Part shown: piece by piece, positions 23,311 to 34,932 of the stretch
How positions within the stretch are numbered: position 1 is the first letter of the stretch
Layout of the letters: the number at the start of each line of letters is the position of its first letter
Assembly (NCBI GenBank): GCA_012932865.1
Contig: SAXG01000032.1
Span: 248,001 to 312,000 of the forward strand
Reading direction: 5' to 3'
Length of the DNA: 64,000 bases
From: Amylostereum areolatum
Lineage: Eukaryota; Basidiomycota; Agaricomycetes; Russulales; Stereaceae
Made by a program: the position numbers and the translations under genes
Notes under the pieces: model-generated
Database searches by the model: none
The model's input: only the letters and a program-made list of their open reading frames with translations
Told to the model about the DNA's origin: nothing

Positions 23311-24541
23311 TGGCGTGGGGATCAGGTTAGATGGGAGCGGGAGTGGGAAGGTGCGGGCCTTTTCAAGTGAAGCGACGAGGTGCGGAGGGAAGGGGCAAAT
23401 GAGGAAACATGGCGACTGGCCGGGCGGATGTTGCTCGAGGAAGACGCGATGTTGCGAAATGCGATCACGCAGTTTTCTCACACGAACGAAGTCTGAAGTT
23501 GGCTGGAAGCCTGGAACGTGCACTCGGTGCTGTGGACTTCGCGGCATTGGAGGGTCGATTGCGCGTGATAGAGCGGAGGAGCACACGAGGTACAACATAT
23601 GACTACGAACACGAGCAAAACGAGGATGAAATTCGATCCCGAGGACGGGCGTCGAACGTAATATGTAATGTGAACAGGTGAGGCGTGGAGCGACGCCGGC
23701 GGGACAAGAACAGCACGACGACGATCGCCAGCTCGGAAAGCTCGTGCACGTAGATGAAGTTGACGAGCCTAGGGAGAAGGTGGTCAGCGCGGTGTTCGAA
23801 AAACAGAAACGGAGAAGGGAGCGAAAATCAGGAATTCGATGCATATCAACAAGTACCACGGCCATCTCCACATTGTACACCGGGAGACTGTGCGGACGTG
23901 GTACATTCGTGTCCGCCCATCGATAAATCTCATCTCTTTGTCGTTCCCAGTCAACCACACCACACCACGACCATACTAAGGCTTACCCCGTCTGCCAACC
24001 CGTAACAACACGACCAGCCTTGGATGGGAAAGACTCACCGAGTATCTCCAAGCGCCCGACCGACCCGACACGAGAGACCTAGACAAATCAACGCCATCAG
24101 CTACCGTTCCTCGAGCCGACAAAAACAGACGAGGAAGGAATCAGACAAGGCTGAAAATATAAAGGTCATCCACATCGTATGTTCGGAATGTGGTAAAGTA
24201 TGGTATGTGTTGATCATCACTGTGGTCCGGTAGGAATGGGCGCTCACCTCAAAAAAAGGTGACAAGGCTTTTGAGCGTGGAGCGACGGCGTTGGGGCGCA
24301 GAGAGGACGAAGAGCAACGTTACGAAGAGGGAATGGAAAACTTCTCAAGGGTTTTTCTAAGTTGGCGCTCCGCCGGCACACCCCGGGACCAACGCGCCGG
24401 CGCCCATCGACCCCGACGCGCGCGAATCTTCGAGCACCTTCTCGACAGACCGCACGCTCTCGAAATCCACGATCCGACTTATAAGCAGTTGTCGCCAGTC
24501 CTTACCGAGCAAACCCCACAACGCCACCCACGCGATCCACC
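23311..24541. other. intergenic stretch, weak minus-strand open frames
   Basis: Between two divergent genes. A minus-strand open frame at 23580-23960 contains a hydrophobic piece (LSELAIVVVLFLS) but I could not build a supported gene. The right end should hold the Fes1 promoter. Confidence 0.35.
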
Positions 24542-25870
24542 ATGGAGAGCCTCCTTCGCTGGGGAATTCAAAACTCACAACCGGAGGGCGCGCGCGAGCC
24601 GTCGGCGAGTGCCCCGCCGGCCCCGCGCAAGGACCTCGATCCTGCGATTTTGGACCATATACTCGGGAGGCCTGATTCGGAGCTGATGAAGGAGGCCTTG
24701 GAGAAAGCCCTGGACGAGACCCTGCCCGAAGACGCGCGGGTATCGGCGCTGGATGACATGGAGATGGTGCGTCCCCCCCCCCCCAGGCCTTCCACGGAGG
24801 GGTTCTCTCTGTCCGCGATCCCAAGGCTGAGTTTTTCTCCCCCGAACAGCTGGTCGAGCATATAGACAATGCGAGCGGTGCGTTCGTTTTTTGCTCTGAC
24901 GGCGCATGCCTAAGCGTGGCGCTCTTCTTTCCCGTGCAGATCTCGAAAAGCTCAAGATGTGGGAGCCGCTTCGCGCTTTGCTCGTCGCGCCCTCGTCGAC
25001 GGACGGCATCAAGCTCCAAGCCCTGTGGGTCATCGGGACCGCCGTTCAGAACAACCCCGCCGCTCAGAAAGCGGTGCGCACGATCCTGCGCTACAATGCA
25101 CGTCTGCCCTGACCTTCGCGACGCAGTGCCTCTCCCACGACCCGCTCCCCGCCGTCCTGCCGCTCCTCTCGCCATCCGTCCGCTCCGCCGCCCTGCGCTC
25201 CAAGGCCGTTTACGCGCTCTCAGGTCTTCTCAAACACAACGCCTCCGCCGTCGATCAGCTGGAACAGACAGGCGGATGGGATGTCTTGCGGGACGCCCTG
25301 CAAGGTGTGTCGCTGTCCCGTCCTACCTTCTCCCCCTTCTCCCCAAACCAGCCAACCCACCAACCCACCTTTTTAGATTCCGACATATCCGTCCGGAGGA
25401 AGACGGCCTTCCTCCTCAACACCCTCCTCATCCCCACCGATGACCCCGCACGCGCCGGCCCCGCGACCGGCACAGGCGCGGCCCTCCACGGTTCAGACCC
25501 GCACCAAGCGCCGCCCACCGCGCCCGTCCACGCCAACTCGCACGCCTCGATGCTCGCGCACCCGACCTCGACCGCCACCGCGCCCCCGACCCTGCGCGCC
25601 CTGCACACGCACGCGCTCGTCCCCGCGCTCGTGCGCGCGCTCGTCGCGCCGCCGCCGCACGGCCCGGACGGGGAGACGGAGGGCGACGAGGACATGGAGG
25701 AGAAGGTGGCAAGGGTGCTGCATACGTATGTGAGCGCGCACGAGGGGGCGTTTGGGGAGGAGGACGGGGAGGCTTTGAGGACGTTCTTGGAGGGGGGGGA
25801 GGGCGGGGAGGGCGGGAGGCTTGGGTTGGACGAAGAGGAGATCGCGGCGTTGAGGAGGGCGGCAGCGTGA
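24542..25870 (+). CDS. FES1: Hsp70 nucleotide exchange factor Fes1
   Basis: Fes1/HspBP1-family armadillo protein, which releases ADP from cytosolic Hsp70. It has 352 residues from exons 24542-24766, 24850-24877, 24940-25073, 25127-25304 and 25377-25870, all in frame. Family hallmarks are the N-terminal MESLLRWGIQNS, the DLDPAILDHILGRPDSELMK segment, KMWEPLRALL, LQALWVIGTAVQNNPAAQ, and AVYALSGLLKHNASAVDQ. The C-terminal repeat region contains a long Ala/Pro/His-rich insertion and a Gly/Glu-rich end (EGGEGGEGG), longer than in yeast. Start chosen because the conserved N-terminal helix begins there. Identification is firm. Confidence 0.93.
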
Positions 25871-26139
25871 GGGCGAGAGCCTAAGCATCAGGCGTGTTCC
25901 ATGGAGTGTGAATTAGAAACGTACTTATACTTTACGTCTGCGTCGCGATCCAGTCGCAAGTCGGTTGGTTGGACTTGAGAGACGGAAAGCGAGAGAGAAG
26001 GAAAGTAGGCTCGATAGCTGATCATTGTCCGTGCATTTACAAGATAGAAAACGAGAGTCCGCGAACGGCCCCAAGAAGCAGGCCCCTGCCACATACCCTC
26101 ACCTCACCCTCTCACCTCGGACGTCCGTACAGGTCCTCA

Positions 26140-26605
26140 CTACGTCCTCCCGTCCGCCTCCAGCGCCCATTCCGACGATTCGTGCTGCACCGGCGGGGGC
26201 CCGGGGTCGGACGTATACCCCTCCGCATCCTCGTCCCGCCGACTCGGGCGATCGAGGCCCGACCGCAGGTGCGCGACGTCCAGCAGCTCCTCGTTGTCGT
26301 CGATCACCTCGTCCTCGAGGAAGGACTCCGCGGTCGGGCCTTCGTCCTGCGAGAGGCGGATCGCGCCCTCGCGTCGCGTCCATGTCTTCAATCTGCACGC
26401 ATCGAGGTGGCGGGTCAGAGGTGGGTTCGGTTGAGAGGGGAGGGGAGCGGGGAGCGGGGAGACGCACTGGTGAGATATGACGGCGCGGAAGGTGTGCGCT
26501 CGTCGCCATAGGACGAAGAGGATGCAGACGGCGGTCGTCGTGAAGAGGAGGATGAACGGGATGTTGCCGAGCGGTTGCGGTTTGGGCGCCGGGCGCGGTT
26601 CTGAG
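26140..26605 (-). CDS. small single-pass membrane protein, unknown
   Basis: Minus-strand gene with exon 26140-26392, an intron 26393-26467, and an upstream exon from 26468 to about 26605 that carries one membrane helix (IPFILLFTTTAVCILFVLW) followed by RRAHTFRAVISHQLKTWTRR. The C-terminal part is acidic (SFLEDEVIDDNEELLDV). The start codon is not resolved: the open frame runs further upstream without a convincing ATG, so at least one 5' exon is missing from this model. Unrecognised; looks like a short type I or tail-type membrane protein. Confidence 0.6.
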
Positions 26606-27897
26606 CTTTGCAATACGGCGGTAAGAGAGCTCGGACGCGTTCCGTGACGGGAGGAAAACACAAACCCATGGGGGGTGCCATTCTTATTCGTCCGTCGTCG
26701 ACGCCGTGGTTGGTTGGTGAGCGAGGAAGAAGGCGCGCAGCCGGCGGAAAGCGTCTTTCGATCGGAGACCGGAGATCGCCGAAGATCACGTGTTACGCAC
26801 CTACGTCCTCGTCGATTTTTTTGCCCTCCCTTTTGCTTTTGTACATCGTCCATCGTCTCCTTGCTTCCCCCTCTGTGCTTTTTGACAGCTCTCTCGTGCT
26901 GTGAGGTATCCAAGACGGCTGGCTGTGTAAAGTCGAAGACACCACCTGTTGGGGCCCATGGTCGAATCACTAGGTGGGTCTCCGTTCTCTGTCGTTTTTT
27001 CTTCCCTTCCCCCTCCTCGGATGAGACCAATCCAATTCAGTTATCCCTGTCTTAATCGATGTAAATCGGTTTCTGTCGACAAACACTGTTTCTCTGACTT
27101 TCATAACCCTTCTCTTCGTCGTGTCTGTGTTGGAGCCGAGTGCTGACGAGCGTGTGTCTCTCCAGGTCTTTTCGTGGTCTGCCCTTGCGCGCATGTTCCT
27201 TTCCTCTGGTACTCTCGGTTGTATGTATCTACAATGTACTACATACATACCGTTCGATCTACTCGAGTCTTTATTGCGAGCTCTTGCCGGTACACATCGG
27301 AAGGAAGAACGGTTGAGATTATGTGCTGAAGCGCTGAAGATTGAAGCAAACGCAATGTAAGAATCAGAACAACGGCGCCTGAGCTACATCCAGTGTGCTA
27401 CGCACTGTCTCTTGACAGTCTCCGCGATAGTTTCTCGAGGGCTTTCGCCGTATTCCTAGATTCAGAACGGTACCCAGCGCGGAACACGTCGCCAGCGCGC
27501 CAACACCGGAGCGGGAGGGCGCACCTTGACTATCACCACAACCTTCGTCTGCTACCTCCCATGCATCAATACAAGGTTTCGCCTTTTAAACCTTCGCTAA
27601 GACGTCTTCACTAGTACGTAGGATCCTCATGCTCGTACATGCTGGGTTTGGAGATAACGACAGTGCTGCAGATACTGCTCGGCCAGCCGTCGTAGCGAGC
27701 CTGAGGATGGCCGGAACCCCCTGCAAACCAAAGTGCGCTTGTCCTTTTCATACCCAAAAACATTTGACTAACACACCGCTCAGAACGACCTCCCAAGCTG
27801 CCGTACCGCACCTCGAACATCGTCGGAGGGAACTCCTACCCGTCCGACGCACGTCGCTGTCAGGTTCTGCGCCCGGGATTTCGAAGCGTGGCCGGGG
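26606..27897. other. intergenic stretch, no supported gene
   Basis: About 1.3 kb. It may include the missing 5' exon of the small membrane protein. Open frames near 27600-27900 could be the decayed 5' part of the F-box relic that follows, but no motif is visible. Confidence 0.35.
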
Positions 27898-28470
27898 ATG
27901 ATCTCTACGATGGTGTCGGCGAGGACGTTGGCGCTCACCGTGGACTTTGGACCGATATTGTCCAAGATGAGGCGAACGACTGGTGAGCTTCCTCGGTCTC
28001 CCGCCGAACCATCGTGCTCATCGAGCCTCGTGTCCCCAAAGAACATCCTCCCCCCCTCTCTCGGCGCGCTCTCCATCACCCACATTAATATTCGCCTGGA
28101 GCACATCGTCAGCATCTACGAAAAACTCGACATCGACGGCTCGATCATGGAGCAGTTGCTTGCCGAGGTCGACATGGAGGGATTGGCGCGGCGGCTGGCG
28201 GACGCTGCCCCATCCCTTACACACGTCTTCCTATATATCGAAGGTAGGCCTCCGACGGCCTGGAAGGTCATTGAAAAGGATGCCGACGGGCTGAAGGCTG
28301 TGGTAGAGGCGCTATCCAGGGAAGAGGAGGCCACAGTGCGAGAGACCGAAGGCTTGCATGCCATAGATTTCAAGGAGGCTATTCGTGGTACGTCGCCTTC
28401 TTTCGGACGGGGTCCAAGCCGCGTGCTGAGTTTGTGCGTAGACGAGAGACGAGCAAGGGGTTATTGGTGA
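27898..28470 (+). pseudogene. relic of F-box/LRR-like gene (3' part)
   Basis: This open stretch resembles the tail of the F-box-like genes at 31.2 and 34.9 kb: ITHINIRLEHIV parallels ITYLEVRLEVFE of the 34.9 kb copy, and APSLTHVFLYIEGR parallels TPTLNYVFLHQQGH. The leucine-rich middle and F-box are not recognisable upstream, so it is a truncated copy. An independent small gene cannot be ruled out. Confidence 0.45.
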
Positions 28471-28781
28471 GAGTCTGAACCTGGTCTCCAGGCCAGGGGC
28501 GGCTGGCGCAGAGGGCTTGCGGACGGCATTCGCTTGCGTGTTTCTTCTTATCTTGAAACTGGGACGTCGAAATCGAGATGGATGAGCGAATCACAGGCAT
28601 GAAGAACTTGGACGGTTGTTCTAGAGCTTGTGCAGATGGGTCAATATAGTATAGCTATAGATTACGTCGCATTCACCGCTATACGGTCAAGCTACAGTTA
28701 CATAGATCTATCCATTCATCTCCAATAAAAACAACGTCTTCGCATCCTGCGACTCCCTACCGCCTGGACTACCTTCAACTA

Positions 28782-29946
28782 TCACGCGTCGGGCGGGGGG
28801 ATTGCAAGCTTCGTCACGAGCAGGTTATCCTTGATGATGACGTCCTGCTTCTTCAGGATTTCATCAAAGCCCCACGTCGCCGAGACGAACCTGCACCCGA
28901 ACGTTCAGCACAAATCACGCCTGCACCAGAGGGGAGGGAACGCCGACCTTCCGCTGAGCCACTCCGCCTTGCGAGCTGTGAGCCACAGGAACGTCGCGGC
29001 GGGAAGCTCCAGGGTATCCTGGGCAGGAAACACGGCCCCCGATTCGTTGGCGAGCTGGGTGGCGAGCACGCCAGGGTGGACGGCGTAGGCCTTGATAGAG
29101 GGGTACTCTGCGCGCCAACGCATCAGCACACTGTTACGCAGGCAGAATCGAGAAGCGAACGCACCGACAGCGACGAGCTCCGCGATCCTGTCCACGGTGT
29201 GCTTGGAGATGTGGTAGTCGGACATGTTGGGCATCCGGACGTGGGCGGCAGCGGACGACACAACGACGATCTGGCCTGTAGTCTTCAGCAGCTCCGGGAT
29301 GGCGGCACTGAGTCCTCCTGGGTGAGCTCCCCCGCGATCCCGCCACCAAGCATGTCAAGGTGGACTTACTGAACGAAGTTGAACACGCCGCGGACGTTGA
29401 CCTCCTGAGTGAACCACCAAGCGAGCGGGTCCTTGTCGGCGAGAACTGTTGGCCATGACGTGAGGAAGGGGACAAAAAAACGGAAGGAGAGGTACACACG
29501 GTCTTTCATCGGGGTGGCCGTCGCCGCGTTGCAGATGAGCACGTCCAGCTTGCCGAACGCATCGAGGGCCAGCTTCACGACGGCTGCCGCAGCCTTGGGG
29601 TCGGCGACGTCCGCGGGGGCGACGAGAACCTTTGCGCCTGGGGCCTCCTTCAGAATAGCGGCTTTGCTTTCGTCCAAGGTGGCTGGCTTGCGCCCGACGA
29701 GGACGACCGCGGCACCGGCGCGCGCGTAGAAGAGCGCGCTGGTGAGGCCTATACCGCGCGACGCGCCCGTGATGAGAACGACTTGGCCTTTGTAGGCCTG
29801 CGTAGACCAGAACTGCTTGGGGTCGATGAGCGGGTAGATGCTGTGCGCGATACGTTTAGTAAGGGAACACGGGCAAGGGAAGGCAGATAGTACTCGTGGT
29901 GGGAGCCGAACGGCTCGATTTCATCCATACCGATAATGGAGTCCAT
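28782..29946 (-). CDS. short-chain dehydrogenase/reductase
   Basis: Classical SDR of 293 residues on the minus strand: exons 29894-29946, 29500-29840, 29370-29445, 29165-29307, 28948-29107 and 28782-28890, sum divisible by three. The NAD(P)-binding motif is VVLITGASRGIGL, the adenine-stabilising segment LDVLICNAAT (NNAG variant), the catalytic serine lies in IVVVSSAAAH and the Tyr-Lys pair in DYHISKHT. AYAVHPGV is the usual PG motif. A canonical TACTAAAC branch point precedes the first acceptor. An (AAC) microsatellite sits just upstream of the start. The substrate is unknown; the gene lies 7 kb from the metabolic cluster with unrelated genes between, so membership is doubtful. Confidence 0.9.
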
Positions 29947-29963
29947 TGTTGTTGTTGTTGTTG
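29946..29963. repeat. GTT trinucleotide repeat in 5' leader of SDR
   Basis: Six tandem GTT units read on the plus strand, immediately upstream of the SDR start codon. Confidence 0.9.
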
Positions 29964-31216
29964 TGGATATGTGTCGATGGTATGAAATGAGAGTGGCGAC
30001 CTGGAAAGGAGAAAAAAGTGGCCGTTTGTCGCCATTTGTCGTCCTGATTTTATATTTGTGAGCGTATACGCAATCAACAGAAAAAGTATGACCAACCCAG
30101 TGCGAGAACACCGATGCTCAAGCTCAAGCACACCGCCATCGTCTTGGGGTAGCCTGGACCAACGGTCACTTCCGAAACATCTTGTTTTATTCGAGACGTG
30201 GTCGCGGAGATGGATCCTATCGATAATCCTTCGGTTCCTGCGGTTTTCCGGGTCGTTTGACGGTCGCGATACCCGCCCTCGTTTACAAACCGCACGGCTG
30301 AATCAGCTTCCAATGTCCGGCATATGTGTGCAAGGTAAGCCCGGCTTCTTCCTCCCTTGTCGAAGACTTGAATATCTAAAAGTCATCCAGTGGCAGCGCT
30401 GCCGCACGAAGACGCATAACGCGTAATAGTGGATGATTATAAGCTGACAAAATCAACCGTTCCAGGATCGGGATAGCGCACCCAGTTCTCTTCGGAATTT
30501 TGTGGGAACTGTCGAAGGTCCTCAGTATTCCCAAGCTCCTATCCCGCATATTTCTCCCCTCAGGGCCCTCAGGCCTCAGGCATGTAGGATCTTCCTTGAC
30601 GCGTGCGGGTCGCCGTCAAGGGGGTTTGGGCCCGTTTGAGCCAGTTACCGGAGAGCGGGCAGTAAGTCTTCCGGATTCACCGGGATCGTCGAGGGGTCGT
30701 TCGAATAACAGATGTCTGTGTGGACAGGGCTTACTGAGGGCGGAGTCTGGTCCGTAGAGAGTTGGAGGTGGTGGAGGGTGGTGGTAGAAGACAAAAACGC
30801 CCACGTGAGCGCGAAGTTCATCGCGCGTTCACTGGTGCACAGCCTCTGATTTCCCTTCGTTCTCCGGCCAGCACATCGGAGGCTATAGGAAAACAGTTGC
30901 ACATCTTCTTGAAAAACGGTGTGTAACTCCCGATAAATGCTACGCCATTTACTGATGTGCTTATAGGCCTGTTGCGATTATCGCATCCACGAAGCGTTTC
31001 ATTCATCTTTTCAACTCGACATCTCTAGAGTGATGGACCCAGACATACAGTGCGTACCCAGTCTTTCCTCTTTTGTTTTCAGGATATTTATGCTGTTCCG
31101 CGCGCGCGTGCGTTCATAGATCGCTACTCGTGCCAGCTCCCGGACCATCATCAACATATCCAACTGCTCCGAAGTCTTTAGGTGTTCCAGACTATTATGC
31201 ATAAGCCTTCCTCAAG
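29964..31216. other. intergenic stretch, no gene seen
   Basis: No supported gene on either strand. A short ATG exon (31033, MDPDIQ) followed by an intron could be the first exon of the F-box-like gene. Confidence 0.4.
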
Positions 31217-32604
31217 TTGAACTTGGACGTCTTGCTCAACATAGCATTCTACCTCGAAACCTCAACTCTTCTCTCTCTCCTCCGTACCTGCCGCCTCCTC
31301 TACCAAACAGGAACACCGCTGCTCATACGGCGTCCTGTCCACTTTTTCTCCAATAACGATCTGTCTTCTTTCTCCTCCTTCATGTCAAAGCAAAGCTCTG
31401 CACGACATGCCCACCTCTCGGAGCTTCACATACGCATTCCAGGCGATTGTGGAGATCAGGATGTCAATGAAATCCAGGCGGAGGTACAGGCTCTAGTTCA
31501 GGAGGACGCTTCGAGGATCCCTTCACCTCCACAAACTCCTTGTATCTAGGTCCTCGATTACGCCATGGCTAGGCCCCATACTGGACGATGAACTCACTTC
31601 CGTGAAGACCCTCATCATACACACCACCTGCCACCACGACCTCGAAAGTTTGCCTACGCTGCCGCGATCACAAGTCACCAATATAAGCTTTAGGTATCAC
31701 GCTCCAACCATCGAATCCGAAAGCTTTCCACGGTTCAAAGCCTGTCTTGAAACTCACAAGGATACCGTTCAATACCTACACGTCGCGGCCGACATTGACA
31801 CCTTTCCGAGTAAAGACGTTGTCTTCCCTTGCCTTCGTTACCTCAACCTTGGGATCTTACACGCCAGGGTCCCTCTTGAAGTCCTCACAAAGTCATGCCC
31901 CAACATCACCCACCTTACTATCCGAATGACCCCCCATGATCTCAATGCGCGGCTGGAAGAGAACCTTCGCATACAAGACGACCCGTCTTGTCGGTGGACG
32001 CAGCTGGGGAAATCAACGAGTGACATTGCGACGCTTGCCGGTATGGGGCTCGTTTCGCAGGTCAACCATGTCGTCGTGATGGGTGTGCTTACTCGCAAGA
32101 AGCATTTCACGTGGCTCTACTATGTCATCAAAGACAACTGTCCCAAAAGCCTGTCGATCAGTCTGTCGTCAGACCCAGGGTGATATTTCCTTGGAGCCGG
32201 AGGTTTTGGGAAGCTTTCCCCATCTCAAATCGCTCGCTGTCACCGTCAATGTAGGCCAGCCGTACGGGACCTTACTGCAATTTCGCATTGTAAGCGCACG
32301 TTTCGCTCTCTTCTCCAGAAGTAAACTCAGAACGTTGTGCGCGCTCAGTCAAGCCTCCTTCGACTTCTTCGCAAGCTTGCCATCATGTACTTCGAACTTC
32401 GTTTGGAGGCCTTCAAAGATCTTGGCGGATAGTTGGGCGGAGGAACTTCTTCGCCCCATTCGCGATCTGAATGTCTTGGAACTTGCGGAGAAGTTTCTAC
32501 GGAACACCCCATCATTGACGTATGTATTTTTTCACCTTCAAGGTCATATCATAATGGTCAAATATTCTTATTTATTTGTATCTAATTTATATTTTTTGCC
32601 CTGA
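31217..32604 (+). pseudogene. F-box-like protein gene, frame-broken (copy A)
   Basis: F-box-like N-terminus LNLDVLLNIAFYLETSTLLS then LLRTCRLLYQTGTPLLIRRP, as in the large basidiomycete F-box-like family whose members are substrate adaptors of ubiquitin ligases. The leucine-rich part continues with PLEVLTKSCPNITHLTIRM and IQDDPSCRWTQL. The frame changes by +1 near 31505-31530 and again near 32170-32180; a further intron at 32290-32333 leads to NVVRAQSSLLRLLRKLAIM, followed by a stop at about 32430 before the tail TPSLTYVFFHLQGH resumes in another frame. Copy B at 34933 is its closest relative in the window. The last disruption makes a pseudogene likely. Confidence 0.6.
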
Positions 32605-34932
32605 GCCAGAGGTATGATATGGGCTAAGGCTATGATGGCTATAAGTTATTCTTGTCTGGACATCATGTAGAAGATGAAGTCTGCCATTGTTGGCAGTGAT
32701 GGGATGCCGTTGCTTGCTGACGGGATGCTGCCGCCACCGGCGAGAAGTCGTGAGAAACAGCGGCACTTTGGTGGCAGCCTTTCCAAGAATGGAAATGAGC
32801 CACTAGCAAACCCCGGAGTGTTCTCGCCGTTACCAGAGGTATTGACTTCAATTTGGGTATGTGTTACCTGTCTCTTAAAGGCATCTTGAAGCTCACTGGT
32901 CAAGTAGATAAGCCTACTTCTGGCATACTCAGAATATAAATAAATATTGAGTCCATAGCATATTGTACTCGTACTATATCATCCAGTCTCGTCTACGCCT
33001 ATAGCGGCCTTGCTATGAACTAGCTGGTTGGGTGGGAACTGGCGTGAGCCAGATCGTACGCAGTGCGAAGGCGAGCCGCTCGGGAGGGAGGGTCGTCTGC
33101 ACCACGGTTCGCCCGTAGCAAGGAGCCGTTGCGAAGCGGCGGACATGTGACGTGCATCTAAATTTTGTACGGAGTAGTGCGGTGCTATGATAGTACATAA
33201 ATTTAGACAGTGGCGGGCGGGCGGGTAAAAACAACTGTAAAGTACGCGGGAAATTAAGGGAGGGACGAGCGTAGGCGTGCGGGATGGTGGTGGAGAGAAG
33301 GAGAAAAACTTCGCGGGAACAAACAACGAACAACAAGACTCAAAACGAGCGCGTCGGCCGCTTCCGGCTGCGCTCGATTGGACGCTCGCTCCGGCCTCGT
33401 GCCTCGGCCGGACCTACGCAAATACTGTACCCAATTACATTATGGTGGTTCAAAATACACAGCAGCCGTAATATATCGATATTTTTCCGCATTAATATGA
33501 TTATATTTAAGTATACTCTATAGTTTGTGCAACACTACAAGCAAGCGCCAGAGATTCAAAGACTCCATGTCCAGTGGCTCCGAGTGGGGTGTCCCAAGAT
33601 TTCATAGCCTTGAGTGGGGTAGAAAGCCACCAACCGAGTTTTGAATTATGTTTGAGCCACGGGTGTCTGGCAACCCCTGCTAGTGCAGGCTGCCTGTGAG
33701 TCCCGCGGCTAGTAGCTCATTTCCTCCTCATGTTCACTCAATCCAATGGGCTTCTAATACATATATATGTGTTTATACGTACGCATAATCTGTCGGTGGC
33801 GGGAACCACTGGCCCAAAGCGCAATTCGACTTCGCAGATTTTTCTCGCCGTCGGACCGGCAGTTCCGTCTTGCATACCAGAAGTGATGTCATTGAACCAC
33901 CAATTATCACCCTCACAGCGCCGCCTTACGTGGACTAACAGCCACTTGCCAGCGGGCTGATCACCACTAACGAGTTGAGATAAGCCGTCCGAAGCCGTCA
34001 GCTGTCGTCAGATTTCCGTAAGGTGCTGATCAGCTAAATCCGGTTTTTCCGACAGACAAGAAACGTGCTGGCGGGCTAGCAAACGTGACGGCGACGGAAA
34101 AGGTGTCGTTGTGACACAAGTACCCCCTAGATCAGGCAGGAAGGTCAAAACCAGAGCCCGATTACATGCCATCCCTGCTTCGGACAACTACCATTGGCCT
34201 TGGTGCGTCCCCGTTTTTCTGAGGTTATATTATTGTGGAGGCTCATTACGAATATAGATTCAGCCTGATGACGATAAAGTGATTTTCCGAACCGTCAAGC
34301 TTCAAGTGTTGATACCATATACAATGTACCTCCAATCTTTGTTCTTGTGACTGGAAGCTACTGGACCATCATGCACCAATACGTGATGGCCTTGTGTAAA
34401 CCTACATTTCCTATATCTTCTGCGAATGAACTATGTTGTGAGATCTCTCGAGCTCCAGCTGCACACCGAGTCCGACTTCCCACTGTCCCAGTTTCCTCTG
34501 TGTCACATGATCGTGTTTCGCGAATATTCAATATTGATTTTCCGCGATCAAACGTGTTACGCTGGTCCTTGACTTGGCTCGTAACTTTCCAGTCGCCTCT
34601 TCGGACTTCCCACCCAGCACTGCGAGGGGTCCAATTCGAAAGCTGGGAGGTGGGCACAATCCCGTCCGGTGGATATAGCAGGACACTGTGCGCTAACATT
34701 GTCGTTCAGCCCTAAATATCGTCGTTGACTTTCAGAGTAATAACGATGCAACGCCCAATAAAGTACGTCGCTCGGGCTCCGATGGCTCCAACACTCGGTC
34801 GGCCTCCCCATTTTCTAACTGTACGTATGGTCTCTCGTCATAGATCGCTACCTCAGCGGACGACGCTCGGAACGACGGCGCCTCGCAGGACCATAAAGGA
34901 CTCAAGCTGAAAACGGTCAAGGGCTCCTCAAG
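32605..34932. other. long intergenic stretch, no gene seen
   Basis: About 2.3 kb, relatively AT-rich in places. Open frames are short and lack motifs. The part around 33900-34110 is rich in GACGG/CCGTC words like the inverted-repeat element at 62 kb and may be old mobile DNA. Confidence 0.4.

Noticed and set aside
32083..32183. Intron GTCATC...CCCAG in F-box copy A as the sole explanation of the frame change
   Set aside because: It works in frame, but the removed text (KDNCPKSLSISLSSDP) is well kept in copy B at a level similar to flanking coding sequence, so I left it open rather than accept it.
33850..34110. Second inverted-repeat element
   Set aside because: GACGG-rich words resemble the 62-kb element but I could not find matching inverted ends.
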